Shown in pieces: positions 16,074-24,053 of a DNA stretch of 34,471 nt. The stretch is from the NCBI GenBank assembly GCA_903889915.1, contig CAISZK010000098.1, positions 1 through 34,471 on the forward strand. The letters are read 5' to 3'. The translations under genes and the position numbers were made by a program. Under the pieces are notes generated by a model. That model searched no databases. It saw only the letters and a program-made list of their open reading frames with translations, and was not told the origin of the DNA. This stretch comes from an uncultured Bacteroidota bacterium. GTDB taxonomy: Bacteria > Bacteroidota > Bacteroidia > Bacteroidales > CG2-30-32-10. The stretch's first letter is position 1; every line of letters begins with the position of its first letter.

Positions 16074-18545
16074 ATGAAGAAAGTAGAAGGTATTAAAAAG
16101 TCAATTGTCAATAGTCAACAGTCAATAGCAGGCAGTCAGCAGTCAATACCCGGATTACTTTCTTGCCCCATTCTTCACACTATTTTCATCACCCTTCTTG
16201 TACTTCTTATGAGTGTATCGGTGAAGGCACAGACACGTGAAGAGAATCTGAATTTTGGTGATCAGGCTTTTGCTGACGGGGATTATTACAGCGCTTCCAC
16301 TTATTTTTATACTGTACTGAAAGAAGACTCAACTGACATTTCTGTTGCCTACAAATATGCAGAGTCTTGCAGGCTTTTCAATGATTACAAGAGCGCTGAG
16401 AAGTGGTATAAATTTGTGAACAATTCAACAAAAAGTAAAGTTTATCCGCTTTCCTTGTTTTACCTTGCCCTGATGAATAAAAGCAATGGTAAATATTCCG
16501 AAGCGAAGAACAATTTCGCTTCCTATTACAATTCCCATAAATCCGAGGATACTTATTTTGAAAAAAAAGCTCTGCATGAATTGACATCCTGTGAAACTGC
16601 AATGAAGATCATGAGCGACACCCTACGTGTAATTATTGATCACCTGAGTGAAAATGTAAATTCGCCTTATGCAGAATTTGCTGCTCAACAACTGGGCGAC
16701 ACCATGCTTGTTTTTTCGGCACTAAGGCCCATGGCTACAGATGAATTTGATTACCTGCTTCCTGATTTTTATTTGGCTAAAATTTACAAATCCAAATCAA
16801 CTATTGCCGGTTGGGCTGCCGGGAAAAAAATGAATGGTGTTATCAACAACAAAGAGTCGAACAACGCCAATTCGCTGTACAGTCCTGATCATAAAAAGAT
16901 GTATTTCTCACGTTGCAGTCCTGAGAAAATCGTGGATATGAAGTGTGCAATTTACGTTACCGAAATGAAAAACGGCAAATGGTCAAAGCCCGATAAACTG
17001 AATGATAAAATAAACCTGGAAGGTTATACGTCCACACAACCTGCCCTGCAAATATTGAATAGCGATGTACAAGTACTTTACTTCGTTTCCGACAGGCCAG
17101 GAGGATTTGGTAAAAATGACATCTGGTACTCTTTGATAAAGGATGGAAAATACAATGACCCCGTTAACCTTGGAAGCATCATCAACACTCCGGGTGATGA
17201 AATTTCACCCTATTATTACAACACCACGGGAACCCTTTATTTTAGCAGCGACTGGCATGACGGTCTTGGTGGCTATGATATTTTCAAATCAAAAGGTGCA
17301 CTGAATGAATGGACACCACCTGCCAACCTGGGTTATCCTATCAACACCAGTTTTAACGATCTTTATTACACCATCAATGAAAATGACACTGATGGCTATT
17401 TCACATCCAATCGTCCCGGCTCATTCTACATAAAAGGTGAGACATGCTGCAACGATATCTGGTCTTATGAATGGTTGAAAAATAAGAAAAACAAAGTTGA
17501 CACTCTGGCACGCCGTAAAGACACTATCAGCTACGAGAGAAACATACTTGACCTTTTGCCTTTGACATTGTATTTTCATAATGACATCCCTGATCCGGCA
17601 TCGAATGACACAGTAACTAAACTGAATTATAAGACCACACTTGCCGAATATGTCGAGATGAAAGATACGTATGAAAAGGAGTATTCAAAAGGATTGAAGG
17701 GCGCTGATAAAACGAAAGCTGTAAAAGACATTGATGAATTCTTTGATAATTATGCAAGCGAAGGATTTAATAAATTGCAGCAATTCACCGATTGGCTGTT
17801 GAAAGAACTGCAAAAAGGGAAAGAAATTAAGATCACAGTAAAAGGTTACTGCAGCCCTTTGCAAACTGATGAGTATAATATTAAACTAGCAAAACGGAGG
17901 ATTTCCAGCCTTATCAATTACTTCAAAGCTTATGACTATGGGGTTCTCTTAAGTTATATGAGTGGTACCTCATCTGATGGAGGCAAACTTGAAATTCACG
18001 AAGACCCCGTTGGTAAATCGCAGGCGAATCCTCTTGTGAGCGACAATCCAAATGACCAGAGGAATTCAATCTATAGCCGTGGCGCTGCACTGGAACGCAA
18101 AATTCAGATCATCATGTACCAGTCGAATGATTCACTTGGAGCAATCACCAAATATCCTGTGATCAGTTTTGCAACATTGACAAATGACCTTGGAAAGATC
18201 ACACAGGGAGACAAGAAAGTTTATTCATATACTTTCAGAAATACCGGCAACGCCAATCTTATCATTGCAAGTGTTGAAACAAGTTGCGGGTGCATCATCA
18301 CTGACTTTTCAAAGGAACCTGTGCCTCCGGGAGCAACAGGGCAAATAAATATCCTGTTCGACAGCAAAGATGAACTTGGGCAAAAGAAAGAAACGATCAC
18401 TGTTTTTGCAAACACTTTAAAAACAAAAACCGAATTGACTTTATCAGCAATAGTAGCGCCTGCCCCTGAACAGAAAAAGGATGTTCCCAAAAAGGAAGAC
18501 CAGAAGAAAACCAATCAACAAAAGCAACCTCCAAAAAAGAAATGA
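16074..18545 (+). CDS. TPR / PD40 propeller / OmpA-like protein with a DUF1573 domain
   Basis: The protein has 823 residues. Domains: an N-terminal extension with signal-like hydrophobic stretch (about 28-52, LHTIFITLLVLLMSVSVKAQ); TPR-like helices (53-165, FGDQAFADGDYYSASTYFYT); a PD40/WD40-like propeller (about 265-450, SPDHKKMYFSRCSPEK, YFVSDRPGGFGKNDIWY, YFSSDWHDGLGGYDIF); an OmpA-like peptidoglycan-binding domain (about 560-690, KGYCSPLQTDEYN, LAKRRISSLINYF, ERKIQI); and DUF1573 (about 703-794, ETSCGCIITDF, VPPGATGQINILF). A Lys/Gln-rich tail follows. TPR, PD40 and OmpA together recall PorE, which anchors T9SS parts to the cell wall, but PorE as I know it lacks DUF1573. In the OmpA part, TD is replaced by CS where the peptidoglycan-binding Asp is expected. 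The stop overlaps the next start (ATGA). Confidence 0.85.
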   Translation: MKKVEGIKKSIVNSQQSIAGSQQSIPGLLSCPILHTIFITLLVLLMSVSVKAQTREENLNFGDQAFADGDYYSASTYFYTVLKEDSTDISVAYKYAESCRLFNDYKSAEKWYKFVNNSTKSKVYPLSLFYLALMNKSNGKYSEAKNNFASYYNSHKSEDTYFEKKALHELTSCETAMKIMSDTLRVIIDHLSENVNSPYAEFAAQQLGDTMLVFSALRPMATDEFDYLLPDFYLAKIYKSKSTIAGWAAGKKMNGVINNKESNNANSLYSPDHKKMYFSRCSPEKIVDMKCAIYVTEMKNGKWSKPDKLNDKINLEGYTSTQPALQILNSDVQVLYFVSDRPGGFGKNDIWYSLIKDGKYNDPVNLGSIINTPGDEISPYYYNTTGTLYFSSDWHDGLGGYDIFKSKGALNEWTPPANLGYPINTSFNDLYYTINENDTDGYFTSNRPGSFYIKGETCCNDIWSYEWLKNKKNKVDTLARRKDTISYERNILDLLPLTLYFHNDIPDPASNDTVTKLNYKTTLAEYVEMKDTYEKEYSKGLKGADKTKAVKDIDEFFDNYASEGFNKLQQFTDWLLKELQKGKEIKITVKGYCSPLQTDEYNIKLAKRRISSLINYFKAYDYGVLLSYMSGTSSDGGKLEIHEDPVGKSQANPLVSDNPNDQRNSIYSRGAALERKIQIIMYQSNDSLGAITKYPVISFATLTNDLGKITQGDKKVYSYTFRNTGNANLIIASVETSCGCIITDFSKEPVPPGATGQINILFDSKDELGQKKETITVFANTLKTKTELTLSAIVAPAPEQKKDVPKKEDQKKTNQQKQPPKKK
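16099..16147 (+). repeat. Heptamer tandem repeat (AGTCAAT) x7 inside a coding start
   Basis: Seven seven-base units, AGTCAAT, TGTCAAT, AGTCAAC, AGTCAAT, AGCAGGC, AGTCAGC, AGTCAAT, lie within codons 9-25 of the OmpA-like gene and encode a Ser/Gln-rich stretch (SIVNSQQSIAGSQQSI) before the signal peptide core. The frame stays open through all seven units. Confidence 0.75.
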
Positions 18546-19279
18546 GAAAGATTGCACTGGTTGCTGCTGCAGCGATGTATCTGCTGGCATGTGTAGAAAA
18601 TAACAGCAAAGTTCCACAAGCTGCAGATGATACTTTGCATCACAAAAAAGCTGTAGTAAAAAAGCCAATCACAGAATTCGAAAAAGAATGCATTGCAGCA
18701 GGAATGGTTGATGTACATCAATTGGATTCAACCATTGTGGTAAGCCTGAAATATTCAACAACCGATAACTTCATGGGCATGGATATGTATGGCGATTTTG
18801 ACAAAGCCTATCTTCAGAAAGATGTTGCCGAAAAGCTGGTAAATGCCCAAAAATTTCTTGAAGAAGCAAAGCCCGGTCTTCATTTGATCATTTACGATGC
18901 TGCCCGTCAGCACAGGGTGCAGCAGTTGATGTGGGACAGTGTGAAAATGCCTTTAAACGAAAAAACGTGGTTTCTCGCTGATCCAAAACTCGGCAGCCTG
19001 CACAACTTTGGTGCAGCAGTTGACATAAGCATCGTTGACGTTCAGGGAAAAGCGCTGGATATGGGAACTCCCTTTGATTTTAATGGAACAACATCAGCCA
19101 CCGATAATGAAGCAAAATTGTTGAATGAAGGTAAACTCACTCAATCGCAGATTGACAACAGAAAGCTTTTGCGAAGTGTTATGAATAAAGCCGGATTTTT
19201 CAATGTCCAATCGGAATGGTGGCATTTTAATGCATGCACTTATGAAGAGGCGATGAAGAAGTATGAGATTTTGGAATGA
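18542..19279 (+). CDS. VanX-like D-alanyl-D-alanine dipeptidase, lipoprotein
   Basis: The protein has 245 residues. The lipoprotein signal is MRKIALVAAAAMYLLAC with lipobox LLAC and Cys17. The rest matches the M15 family, VanX/DdpX branch: DVHQLDSTIVVSLKYSTTDNFMG, YDAARQHRVQQLMW (Arg122, like the VanX Arg), SLHNFGAAVDIS with zinc ligands His154 and Asp161, and EWWHF with catalytic Glu225 and ligand His228. All active-site residues are present, so it should cleave D-Ala-D-Ala. Being lipid-anchored, it would work in the periplasm, unlike cytoplasmic VanX of resistance clusters. No other van genes are present. ATG 18542 overlaps the previous stop, so translation is coupled to the OmpA-like protein. 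This suggests cell-wall turnover linked to the adhesin system rather than antibiotic resistance; that role is inferred. Confidence 0.85.
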   Translation: MRKIALVAAAAMYLLACVENNSKVPQAADDTLHHKKAVVKKPITEFEKECIAAGMVDVHQLDSTIVVSLKYSTTDNFMGMDMYGDFDKAYLQKDVAEKLVNAQKFLEEAKPGLHLIIYDAARQHRVQQLMWDSVKMPLNEKTWFLADPKLGSLHNFGAAVDISIVDVQGKALDMGTPFDFNGTTSATDNEAKLLNEGKLTQSQIDNRKLLRSVMNKAGFFNVQSEWWHFNACTYEEAMKKYEILE

Positions 19280-19394
19280 AGTGAAACTTTCAGAGTAAAT
19301 TTTTCAATATTATTCATCGAATTACAATTCTTCAAGGATACACTTTTTTCCTTGTCTCCTATTTATGTTTTCCCTTTAATCAGTAAATAATTCC

Positions 19395-19402
19395 TAAATT
19401 TG
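19395..19402 (+). promoter_or_regulatory. -7 box TAAATTTG for the transglutaminase-like gene
   Basis: TAAATTTG matches TAnnTTTG exactly, 71 bases before ATG 19474. It fits a separate transcription unit after the adhesin operon. Confidence 0.45.
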
Positions 19403-19473
19403 CTTTAAAATTATAATCAATAAAGGCAGGCATTGACCTCTGTTATCAAACATCCTAAACAAAAATCATTTTC

Positions 19474-22134
19474 ATGAAAAGATATTTCTTACTGCTTCTT
19501 ATTATCATTTCTTTTTCGTCAAAAGCCCAGTTGATAAAGGATACTGCTACCATCAGCAGCATGAACAGGATGTTCCTAAAAACAAAAGAGCTTGCAAAGA
19601 ACAGGAATGATGTGCTGTTTGCAGTGTTCAACAAACAAATTACTGCAGATGAAAAGCAGGCGCTCACTTTTCTTTATGCATACATGCCTCTTAGCGATCT
19701 GGCTGATTACTCTGGGCAATTCTTTTTGGATAATGTAAAATTAGCACTGAAAGCAAAGAACGAAATGTCGTGGGGAAAGAATATTCCTGAAGATGTGTTT
19801 CTGCATTTTGTGTTGCCTGTCCGCGTAAATAATGAAAACCTCGACTCGTTCAGGATAGTGATGTATGATGAATTGAAGAAACGGGTAAGCGGTCTGTCCA
19901 TGAAAGAAGCTGCGCTGGAAGTGAACCACTGGTGTCATGAAAAGGTGACATACAAAGCCTCTGATGATCGCACATCTTCACCGTTAAATACAATTAAATA
20001 TTCATTGGGAAGGTGTGGCGAAGAATCCACTTTCACTGTTTCTGCTATGCGCATGGTTGGTATTCCGGCAAGGCAGGTTTACACTCCCCGCTGGGCGCAC
20101 ACGGATGATAACCATGCCTGGGTGGAAGTGTGGGTGGATAATAAGTGGTATTTTCTTGGCGCCTGTGAGCCTGAATCGGATTTAAATATGGGTTGGTTTG
20201 CCAATCCTGCTGCCCGTGCAATGCTTGTTCATACCCGTGCTTATGGCGCATATTTTGGCATCGAACCAGTGATTGATAAAGAGGACAGATTTGCTGAACT
20301 CAATCTTATCTCCAATTATGCACCCACGAAATATTTCGTTGTTAAAGTAACCGATTCTCTTGGCAAAAGTGTAAGCAATGCAAAAGTCGAATACCAGTTG
20401 TACAACTATGCAGAATATTATCCAATTGCAAAGAACTATACGAATACATTCGGAATTACAGGACTGACCAGCGGTTTGGGGGATCTGATCATTTGGGCGA
20501 ACAAAGGAGATGCTTATGGCTATAAAAAGATCACTGTCGAAAGTGTTGACACTGTCACAATCCAACTATTGAAATCGCATCCTGTAGAAGCATCCGAAAC
20601 GTTTGATATCATTCCTCCCGTTGAGCGTTCTGTTGCAGTTGCAAGTAAAGCCGGAGTTGCAGAAAACAGTAAACGTCTCAAAGCTGAAGATTCATTGCGG
20701 ACAATTTACATGAGGACTTTCAAAGACAGTGCATGGGTAATTAATTTTGCTGCTAAGAATAAGATCAATAAAGATTCTGCCCTTTCGTTTATTTTAAAAT
20801 CGTTTGGCAACTGGAAAGAGATCACTTCATTTATTGAAAACACTCCGGTTGAAAAGCGTGGATGGGCAATGAAACTGCTATCGGTTATCAGTGATAAAGA
20901 TTTGCGCGATACCAGGGCTTCAATACTCCGTGACCATTTGAACAATGCTTTTAGATATGATAAAGGTCTTGCGACTATGAATCCTGAACTCTTTACAAAA
21001 TATGTTCTATCTTGCCGAATTGATAATGAAATGATGATAGGCTGGCGGTCATTTTTGCAGGATAAATTTGATACTGCTTTTGCCCGCAAAGCAAAAAAAA
21101 ATATTACAGTTATCACAAAATGGATTACTGATAATATTTCAATTGATAACAGTTCTAATCTTCATTCCCGCGCTCCACTCACTCCAGTCGGAGTTTATAA
21201 TCTGAAAGTTGCTGATAATACATCAAGGGATATTTTCTTTATCGCTCTTTGCCGCAGCTTAAACATCCCTGCAGGTTTAAATCCTGAAACCCGCGAACCG
21301 GAATATTGGGCAGGCACCGAATGGATGGAGATGAACCCGTCAGATGAAAGAAATGTAACCGTTATGAAAGGATATTTTCATTTGACAAATCCTTCGGCTA
21401 ACATTGAACCTAAGTACACGCTTAATTTTACCATTGCAAAATATAAAGACGGGGTTTACCGCACACTTGAGTATGAAGAAAGCAAAATGCTGAAAGATTT
21501 TCCTGAAAAGATAGAAGTTGATCCCGGCAAATATATACTCGTTACCGGCAACCGCATGAGCGATGGAAGTGTTTTGAGTTACATGCATTTCTTCAATGTA
21601 GAAGAAGGCAAAACGACAAATGTAAAAGTGATAGTCCGTGAAAAAGCAATGGATGAAAAACCTTTGGGAACGCTGGATACCTCAGGTGTGGTTTTGAAAG
21701 ATCTTAATAACAATAAATCATACAGGCTTTCTGAATTGGTGAAAACCAAAGGCACAGTCATCATTTTTATTGACCCTGAAAAGGAACCATCAAAACATGT
21801 GCTGGTTGACATTGCAGCAGTAAAGGAATCCTTTGAGAAATGGGGAGGATCAATGATATTTATCATTCCTGCCAAAAGCAAAAGCAGTTCACTTAACGCT
21901 TCAAATTTTACAGGACTGCCAAAACAGAGCCTGTTTGTTGCAGATTCAAAAACCGATGATTTCATAATAAATATTAATAATCAGAAGGGATGTTCAAATG
22001 TGGACAAATTCCCCGTAATTTTGTACGCTGACAAAACCTGCAAGCTTTACTACTATTCGGAGGGTTACAGGATAGGTGCAGGTGAGCAGCTTTTGAAGGT
22101 GATTGGAAAAATGAAAGTAGAAATTGGAAAGTAG
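19474..22134 (+). CDS. Secreted transglutaminase-like domain protein with thioredoxin-like C-terminus
   Basis: The protein has 886 residues. The signal peptide is at 1-19 (FLLLLIIISFSSKAQ). A transglutaminase-like core is at about 145-245 with Cys181 (GRCGEES), His214 (NHAWVEVWV) and ACEPE at 230-234 where the third residue, usually Asp, is expected; the Glu fits a subfamily I recall, so activity is possible. Residues 285-365 look like a carboxypeptidase-regulatory-like Ig domain (VTDSLGKSVSNAKVEYQLYN). Residues 400-700 are of unknown fold. Residues 700-886 look thioredoxin/TlpA-like (SYRLSELVKTKGTVIIFIDPE, FIIPAKS), but no CxxC is seen, so it is probably a binding domain, not a redox enzyme. 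It should be exported by Sec to the periplasm or outer membrane; there is no T9SS domain. It may act on wall peptides or proteins. The final codons and stop lie in a short tandem duplication (AAAGTAGAAATTGG). Confidence 0.8.
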   Translation: MKRYFLLLLIIISFSSKAQLIKDTATISSMNRMFLKTKELAKNRNDVLFAVFNKQITADEKQALTFLYAYMPLSDLADYSGQFFLDNVKLALKAKNEMSWGKNIPEDVFLHFVLPVRVNNENLDSFRIVMYDELKKRVSGLSMKEAALEVNHWCHEKVTYKASDDRTSSPLNTIKYSLGRCGEESTFTVSAMRMVGIPARQVYTPRWAHTDDNHAWVEVWVDNKWYFLGACEPESDLNMGWFANPAARAMLVHTRAYGAYFGIEPVIDKEDRFAELNLISNYAPTKYFVVKVTDSLGKSVSNAKVEYQLYNYAEYYPIAKNYTNTFGITGLTSGLGDLIIWANKGDAYGYKKITVESVDTVTIQLLKSHPVEASETFDIIPPVERSVAVASKAGVAENSKRLKAEDSLRTIYMRTFKDSAWVINFAAKNKINKDSALSFILKSFGNWKEITSFIENTPVEKRGWAMKLLSVISDKDLRDTRASILRDHLNNAFRYDKGLATMNPELFTKYVLSCRIDNEMMIGWRSFLQDKFDTAFARKAKKNITVITKWITDNISIDNSSNLHSRAPLTPVGVYNLKVADNTSRDIFFIALCRSLNIPAGLNPETREPEYWAGTEWMEMNPSDERNVTVMKGYFHLTNPSANIEPKYTLNFTIAKYKDGVYRTLEYEESKMLKDFPEKIEVDPGKYILVTGNRMSDGSVLSYMHFFNVEEGKTTNVKVIVREKAMDEKPLGTLDTSGVVLKDLNNNKSYRLSELVKTKGTVIIFIDPEKEPSKHVLVDIAAVKESFEKWGGSMIFIIPAKSKSSSLNASNFTGLPKQSLFVADSKTDDFIININNQKGCSNVDKFPVILYADKTCKLYYYSEGYRIGAGEQLLKVIGKMKVEIGK

Positions 22135-22165
22135 AAATTGATTGGAATTAGAATCTTTTGAAAAC

Positions 22166-22200
22166 CGCAACCTTGAACTTTGAACCTTAAACATTGAACG
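22166..22200 (-). repeat. Heptamer tandem repeat (GTTCAAR family)
   Basis: Read on the minus strand, GTTCAAT, GTTTAAG, GTTCAAA, GTTCAAG and GTTGCGG follow one another. This lies in the gap ahead of cutC. Confidence 0.55.
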
Positions 22201-22221
22201 CATTAACAACAAACATTTCTT

Positions 22222-22863
22222 ATGATAAAAATAGAAGTTGTTGCATACACACTCGACTCAGCGATAATGGCTGCCGATAATGGCGCACATCGCATTGAAC
22301 TTTGCTCAGGAATGGCTGAAGGTGGCACTACCCCATCCTTTGGTACTATTGCCGCAGCAAGTGAAATTTTGGAGATACCCATTCATGTAATGATCCGGCC
22401 ACGTGGTGGTGACTTTGTTTATTCCCCTACCGAGTTTGAGTCAATGAAGATTGATATTGAGATCTGCAAAAAGCTGAATGTTGATGGTGTTGTTTTCGGG
22501 ATCCTTAATCCCGATAATACTGTTGATAAAGAACGCTGCAAAGAACTTGCTCAGCTTGCACTCCCTCTGACTTCCAATTTTCATCGTGCGTTCGACAGGT
22601 GCAGTGACCCGTACAAATCCCTTGAAGATATTATCGAGTGCGGCTTTCAAAGGATACTCACATCAGGCAGAGAAAAAATTGCAATGGATAGTTGTGGAAG
22701 ACTTGCCGACCTTGTCAGGAAATCAGGCGATCGAATCATCATCATGCCGGGTGGTGGAGTGCGAAAAGAAAATCTCAAAACGCTTGCAAATATTACAAGA
22801 GCATCAGAATTTCACACTTCCGCTATTAATGAATTGCAGGAAATGCTCAACGTGGTTAAATAG
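22222..22863 (+). CDS. cutC: CutC family protein, short form
   Basis: The protein has 213 residues and no signal peptide. The CutC fold is clear: IEVVAYTLDSAIMAADNGAHRIELCSG, GGTTPSFGTI, IPIHVMIRPRGGDFVYS, VDGVVFGIL, FHRAFDRCSD, GFQRILTSG and IMPGGGVRKENL. These cover the TIM-barrel strands of the family, linked historically to copper homeostasis although the catalytic role is unsettled. Typical members have about 240-250 residues. Here the chain stops soon after FHTSAINELQEMLNVVK, so the usual region after HSSA with the MRYRN-type segment and the final helix is missing. The sequence after the stop is repeat-like (TTCAAGG). The 3' end of the gene may have been lost or replaced; the protein could still fold. 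It probably belongs to a separate unit from the downstream membrane gene. Confidence 0.85.
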   Translation: MIKIEVVAYTLDSAIMAADNGAHRIELCSGMAEGGTTPSFGTIAAASEILEIPIHVMIRPRGGDFVYSPTEFESMKIDIEICKKLNVDGVVFGILNPDNTVDKERCKELAQLALPLTSNFHRAFDRCSDPYKSLEDIIECGFQRILTSGREKIAMDSCGRLADLVRKSGDRIIIMPGGGVRKENLKTLANITRASEFHTSAINELQEMLNVVK

Positions 22864-22877
22864 TTTAATGTTCATAG

Positions 22878-22898
22878 TTCAAGGTTCAAGGTTGCAGG
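22878..22898 (+). repeat. Heptamer tandem repeat (GTTCAAG) after cutC
   Basis: GTTCAAG, GTTCAAG, GTTGCAG runs directly downstream of the cutC stop. It is the same heptamer family as the minus-strand run at 22166-22200, in the opposite orientation, so the two bracket cutC. Confidence 0.6.
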
Positions 22899-22920
22899 GT
22901 CTATTCATTAATCTTTGGGG

Positions 22921-23301
22921 GTGTTTCTGTATCATTTTCTCGATTTCTTCTTTCTTATTTTTCATACAATTCTCACACTTTTTAATCTGTTGGGCTGGAT
23001 ATGGAAAAAGACAAGGCTTGCCAATTTCATCTCTCTTCTCCTGACTGGTTTTGCCTGGTTTGGTTTGGGCATTTTTTATGGCATTGGTTATTGCCCGCTG
23101 ACTGACTGGCATTGGGATGTACTTGAAAAGTTAGGTGTGAAAAATCTACCTGATTCTTACATTACCTACATTATTCAACGACTGACAGGCATCAGGATGA
23201 ATGATCAATTTGTTGAAGCAGTAACATTGATATGCTTTATTGTCGCACTATTTATGTCTGTCTATTTGAATTTCTTTAGGAAGAAGTTAAAAGTGTGCTA
23301 A
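22921..23301 (+). CDS. DUF2784 family small membrane protein
   Basis: GTG 22921 is preferred as the start because it gives the usual family start (MFLYHFLDFFFLIFHT); TTG 22915 is also open. That gives 126 residues. Three to four hydrophobic segments are seen (about 3-22, 37-58, 99-118). The family mark is the sequence LFNLLGWIWKKTRLANF followed by YGIGYCPLTDWHW; the YCPLTDWHW block is conserved in DUF2784 proteins. They are inner-membrane proteins of unknown function. The stop codon lies inside the repeat that starts at 23291 (AAAGTGTGCTAA), so the last residues (KVC) come from repeat DNA. The true original C-terminus may have differed. Confidence 0.75.
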   Translation: MFLYHFLDFFFLIFHTILTLFNLLGWIWKKTRLANFISLLLTGFAWFGLGIFYGIGYCPLTDWHWDVLEKLGVKNLPDSYITYIIQRLTGIRMNDQFVEAVTLICFIVALFMSVYLNFFRKKLKVC

Positions 23302-23451
23302 AGTGTACTAAAGTGTCTAAAGTTACCGGATAAACAGAGATTATGACGCTTTGAGATCATCACGAATTCACTTTTCTCTAAACACACTACCATTGTTTTT
23401 GCTACTGCTGCTACTTCAAGTACTTTAGCACACTTTGGTAACCGTTTCTTT
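23291..23451. repeat. Repeat element with AAAGTGTACT inverted ends, copy 1
   Basis: The left part reads AAGTGTGCTAAAGTGTACT and on through GTCTAAAGTTACCGGATAAAC. The right part reads CTACCATTGTTTTTGCTACT, then CTTCAAGTACTTTAGCACAC and TTTGG. The ends are inverted relative to each other. Copy 2 at 24071-24302 has the same order, the same left GTTACCGGATAAAC, and the same right CCATTGTTTATGCTACTTC. The middle parts are diverged. Confidence 0.65.
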
Positions 23452-23481
23452 TTTCCCCAATCCGGAATCATGAGTAAAAAC

Positions 23482-23784
23482 TCATTTTAATCTTTTACAA
23501 TGAATCACAGAATAGATAATCAGGTTATTTTTTACCAGTCTATAAATAAAGATATAGGTATGTTCAAAAACTGCACAATGCATTCCATGTTTTTTATACA
23601 CAGGGTGATTACTTACAGGATATTTATCAGGGAAATTTGCAAGAGATCTGCCAAAAGCATAAAGTCGTTCAAGATAATTTTGAGCAGTATCAGGATAGCC
23701 TTTTTCTGCAATATACCATGCTACAGAAGCAATATTAGTTGCAGCCTTTTCGGTAAATACAACAGTTATTTTTCTCTGCTCCAT
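23482..23784 (-). CDS. RelE/ParE-type toxin
   Basis: The protein has 100 residues. The fold signs of the ParE/RelE superfamily are present: ITVVFTEKAATNIASVAWYIAEKG with a first strand and two helices, then a linking helix (AQNYLERLYAFGRSLANFPDKYP), then the beta-sheet residues CAVFEHTYIFIYRLVKNNLIIYSVIHCKRL. The typical tail (IYRL, then HCKR) is found in RelE/ParE toxins. These act on ribosome-bound mRNA (RelE) or DNA gyrase (ParE); the sequence does not say which. The start overlaps the end of the antitoxin gene by 19 bases, giving the antitoxin-first order of these operons. The pair sits between two copies of a repeated element, which suggests acquisition or movement as a unit. Confidence 0.8.
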   Translation of the reverse strand: MEQRKITVVFTEKAATNIASVAWYIAEKGYPDTAQNYLERLYAFGRSLANFPDKYPVSNHPVYKKHGMHCAVFEHTYIFIYRLVKNNLIIYSVIHCKRLK

Positions 23785-24038
23785 TTCTCAATGAGTTCTT
23801 TTGAAAATTGCTCGGCATCCTTTGCACTCATGTATGGGCTTACTTCAGCCTCATTAAGCATTTGTTCATGTTCCTCATCAGTGGCAGGTCTTCCAATTTT
23901 CACCCAATCTGTTGCTGACAATGGCTTTTCACTATCGTTATGAACAGTAATTGAATGAATGGATGAAATGGTCTTCAAAAAGCCAACTAATTTTTTTGCA
24001 ATTGTGGCATTTTCCGTTTCAATAGTGATGGTAGTCAT
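23766..24038 (-). CDS. Antitoxin of the RelE/ParE pair (DUF2683-like)
   Basis: The protein has 90 residues, acidic, in two halves: a strand-rich N-terminus (MTTITIETENATIAKKLVGFLKTISSIHSITV) and a charged helical C-terminus (DEEHEQMLNEAEVSPYMSAKDAEQFSKELIEKWSREK) that would wrap the toxin. This matches the DUF2683-type partners found next to RelE/ParE toxins in Bacteroidota. The stop lies inside the toxin start region, so the genes are translationally coupled. A -7 box TATCTTTG on the minus strand lies 15 bases ahead of the start codon. Autoregulation by the complex is expected from family behaviour; no clear operator is seen. The call rests mostly on the partner gene. Confidence 0.7.
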   Translation of the reverse strand: MTTITIETENATIAKKLVGFLKTISSIHSITVHNDSEKPLSATDWVKIGRPATDEEHEQMLNEAEVSPYMSAKDAEQFSKELIEKWSREK

Positions 24039-24053
24039 ATTGAATATTTTTTA

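Noticed and set aside
15048-18545. Core T9SS operon (porP porK porL porM porN)
   Set aside because: A PorP/SprF and a PorE-like protein are present, but there is no PorK, PorL, PorM or PorN, so this is a cargo-linked accessory set.
18542-19279. Vancomycin resistance gene cluster
   Set aside because: Only the VanX-like dipeptidase is present; no vanH, vanA-type ligase or vanRS genes are seen, and the protein is a lipoprotein.
20182-21965. Several minus-strand open frames of 127-136 codons
   Set aside because: They are opposite the transglutaminase-like gene and have no signal, motif or start support.
22586-23044. 152-codon open frame overlapping cutC in another frame
   Set aside because: It overlaps clearly conserved CutC coding and the heptamer repeat, and shows no recognisable family.
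23500-23943. 147-codon open frame on the plus strand
   Set aside because: It lies opposite the toxin and antitoxin genes, has no family signs and an unusual composition; the minus-strand pair has a promoter and matching families.
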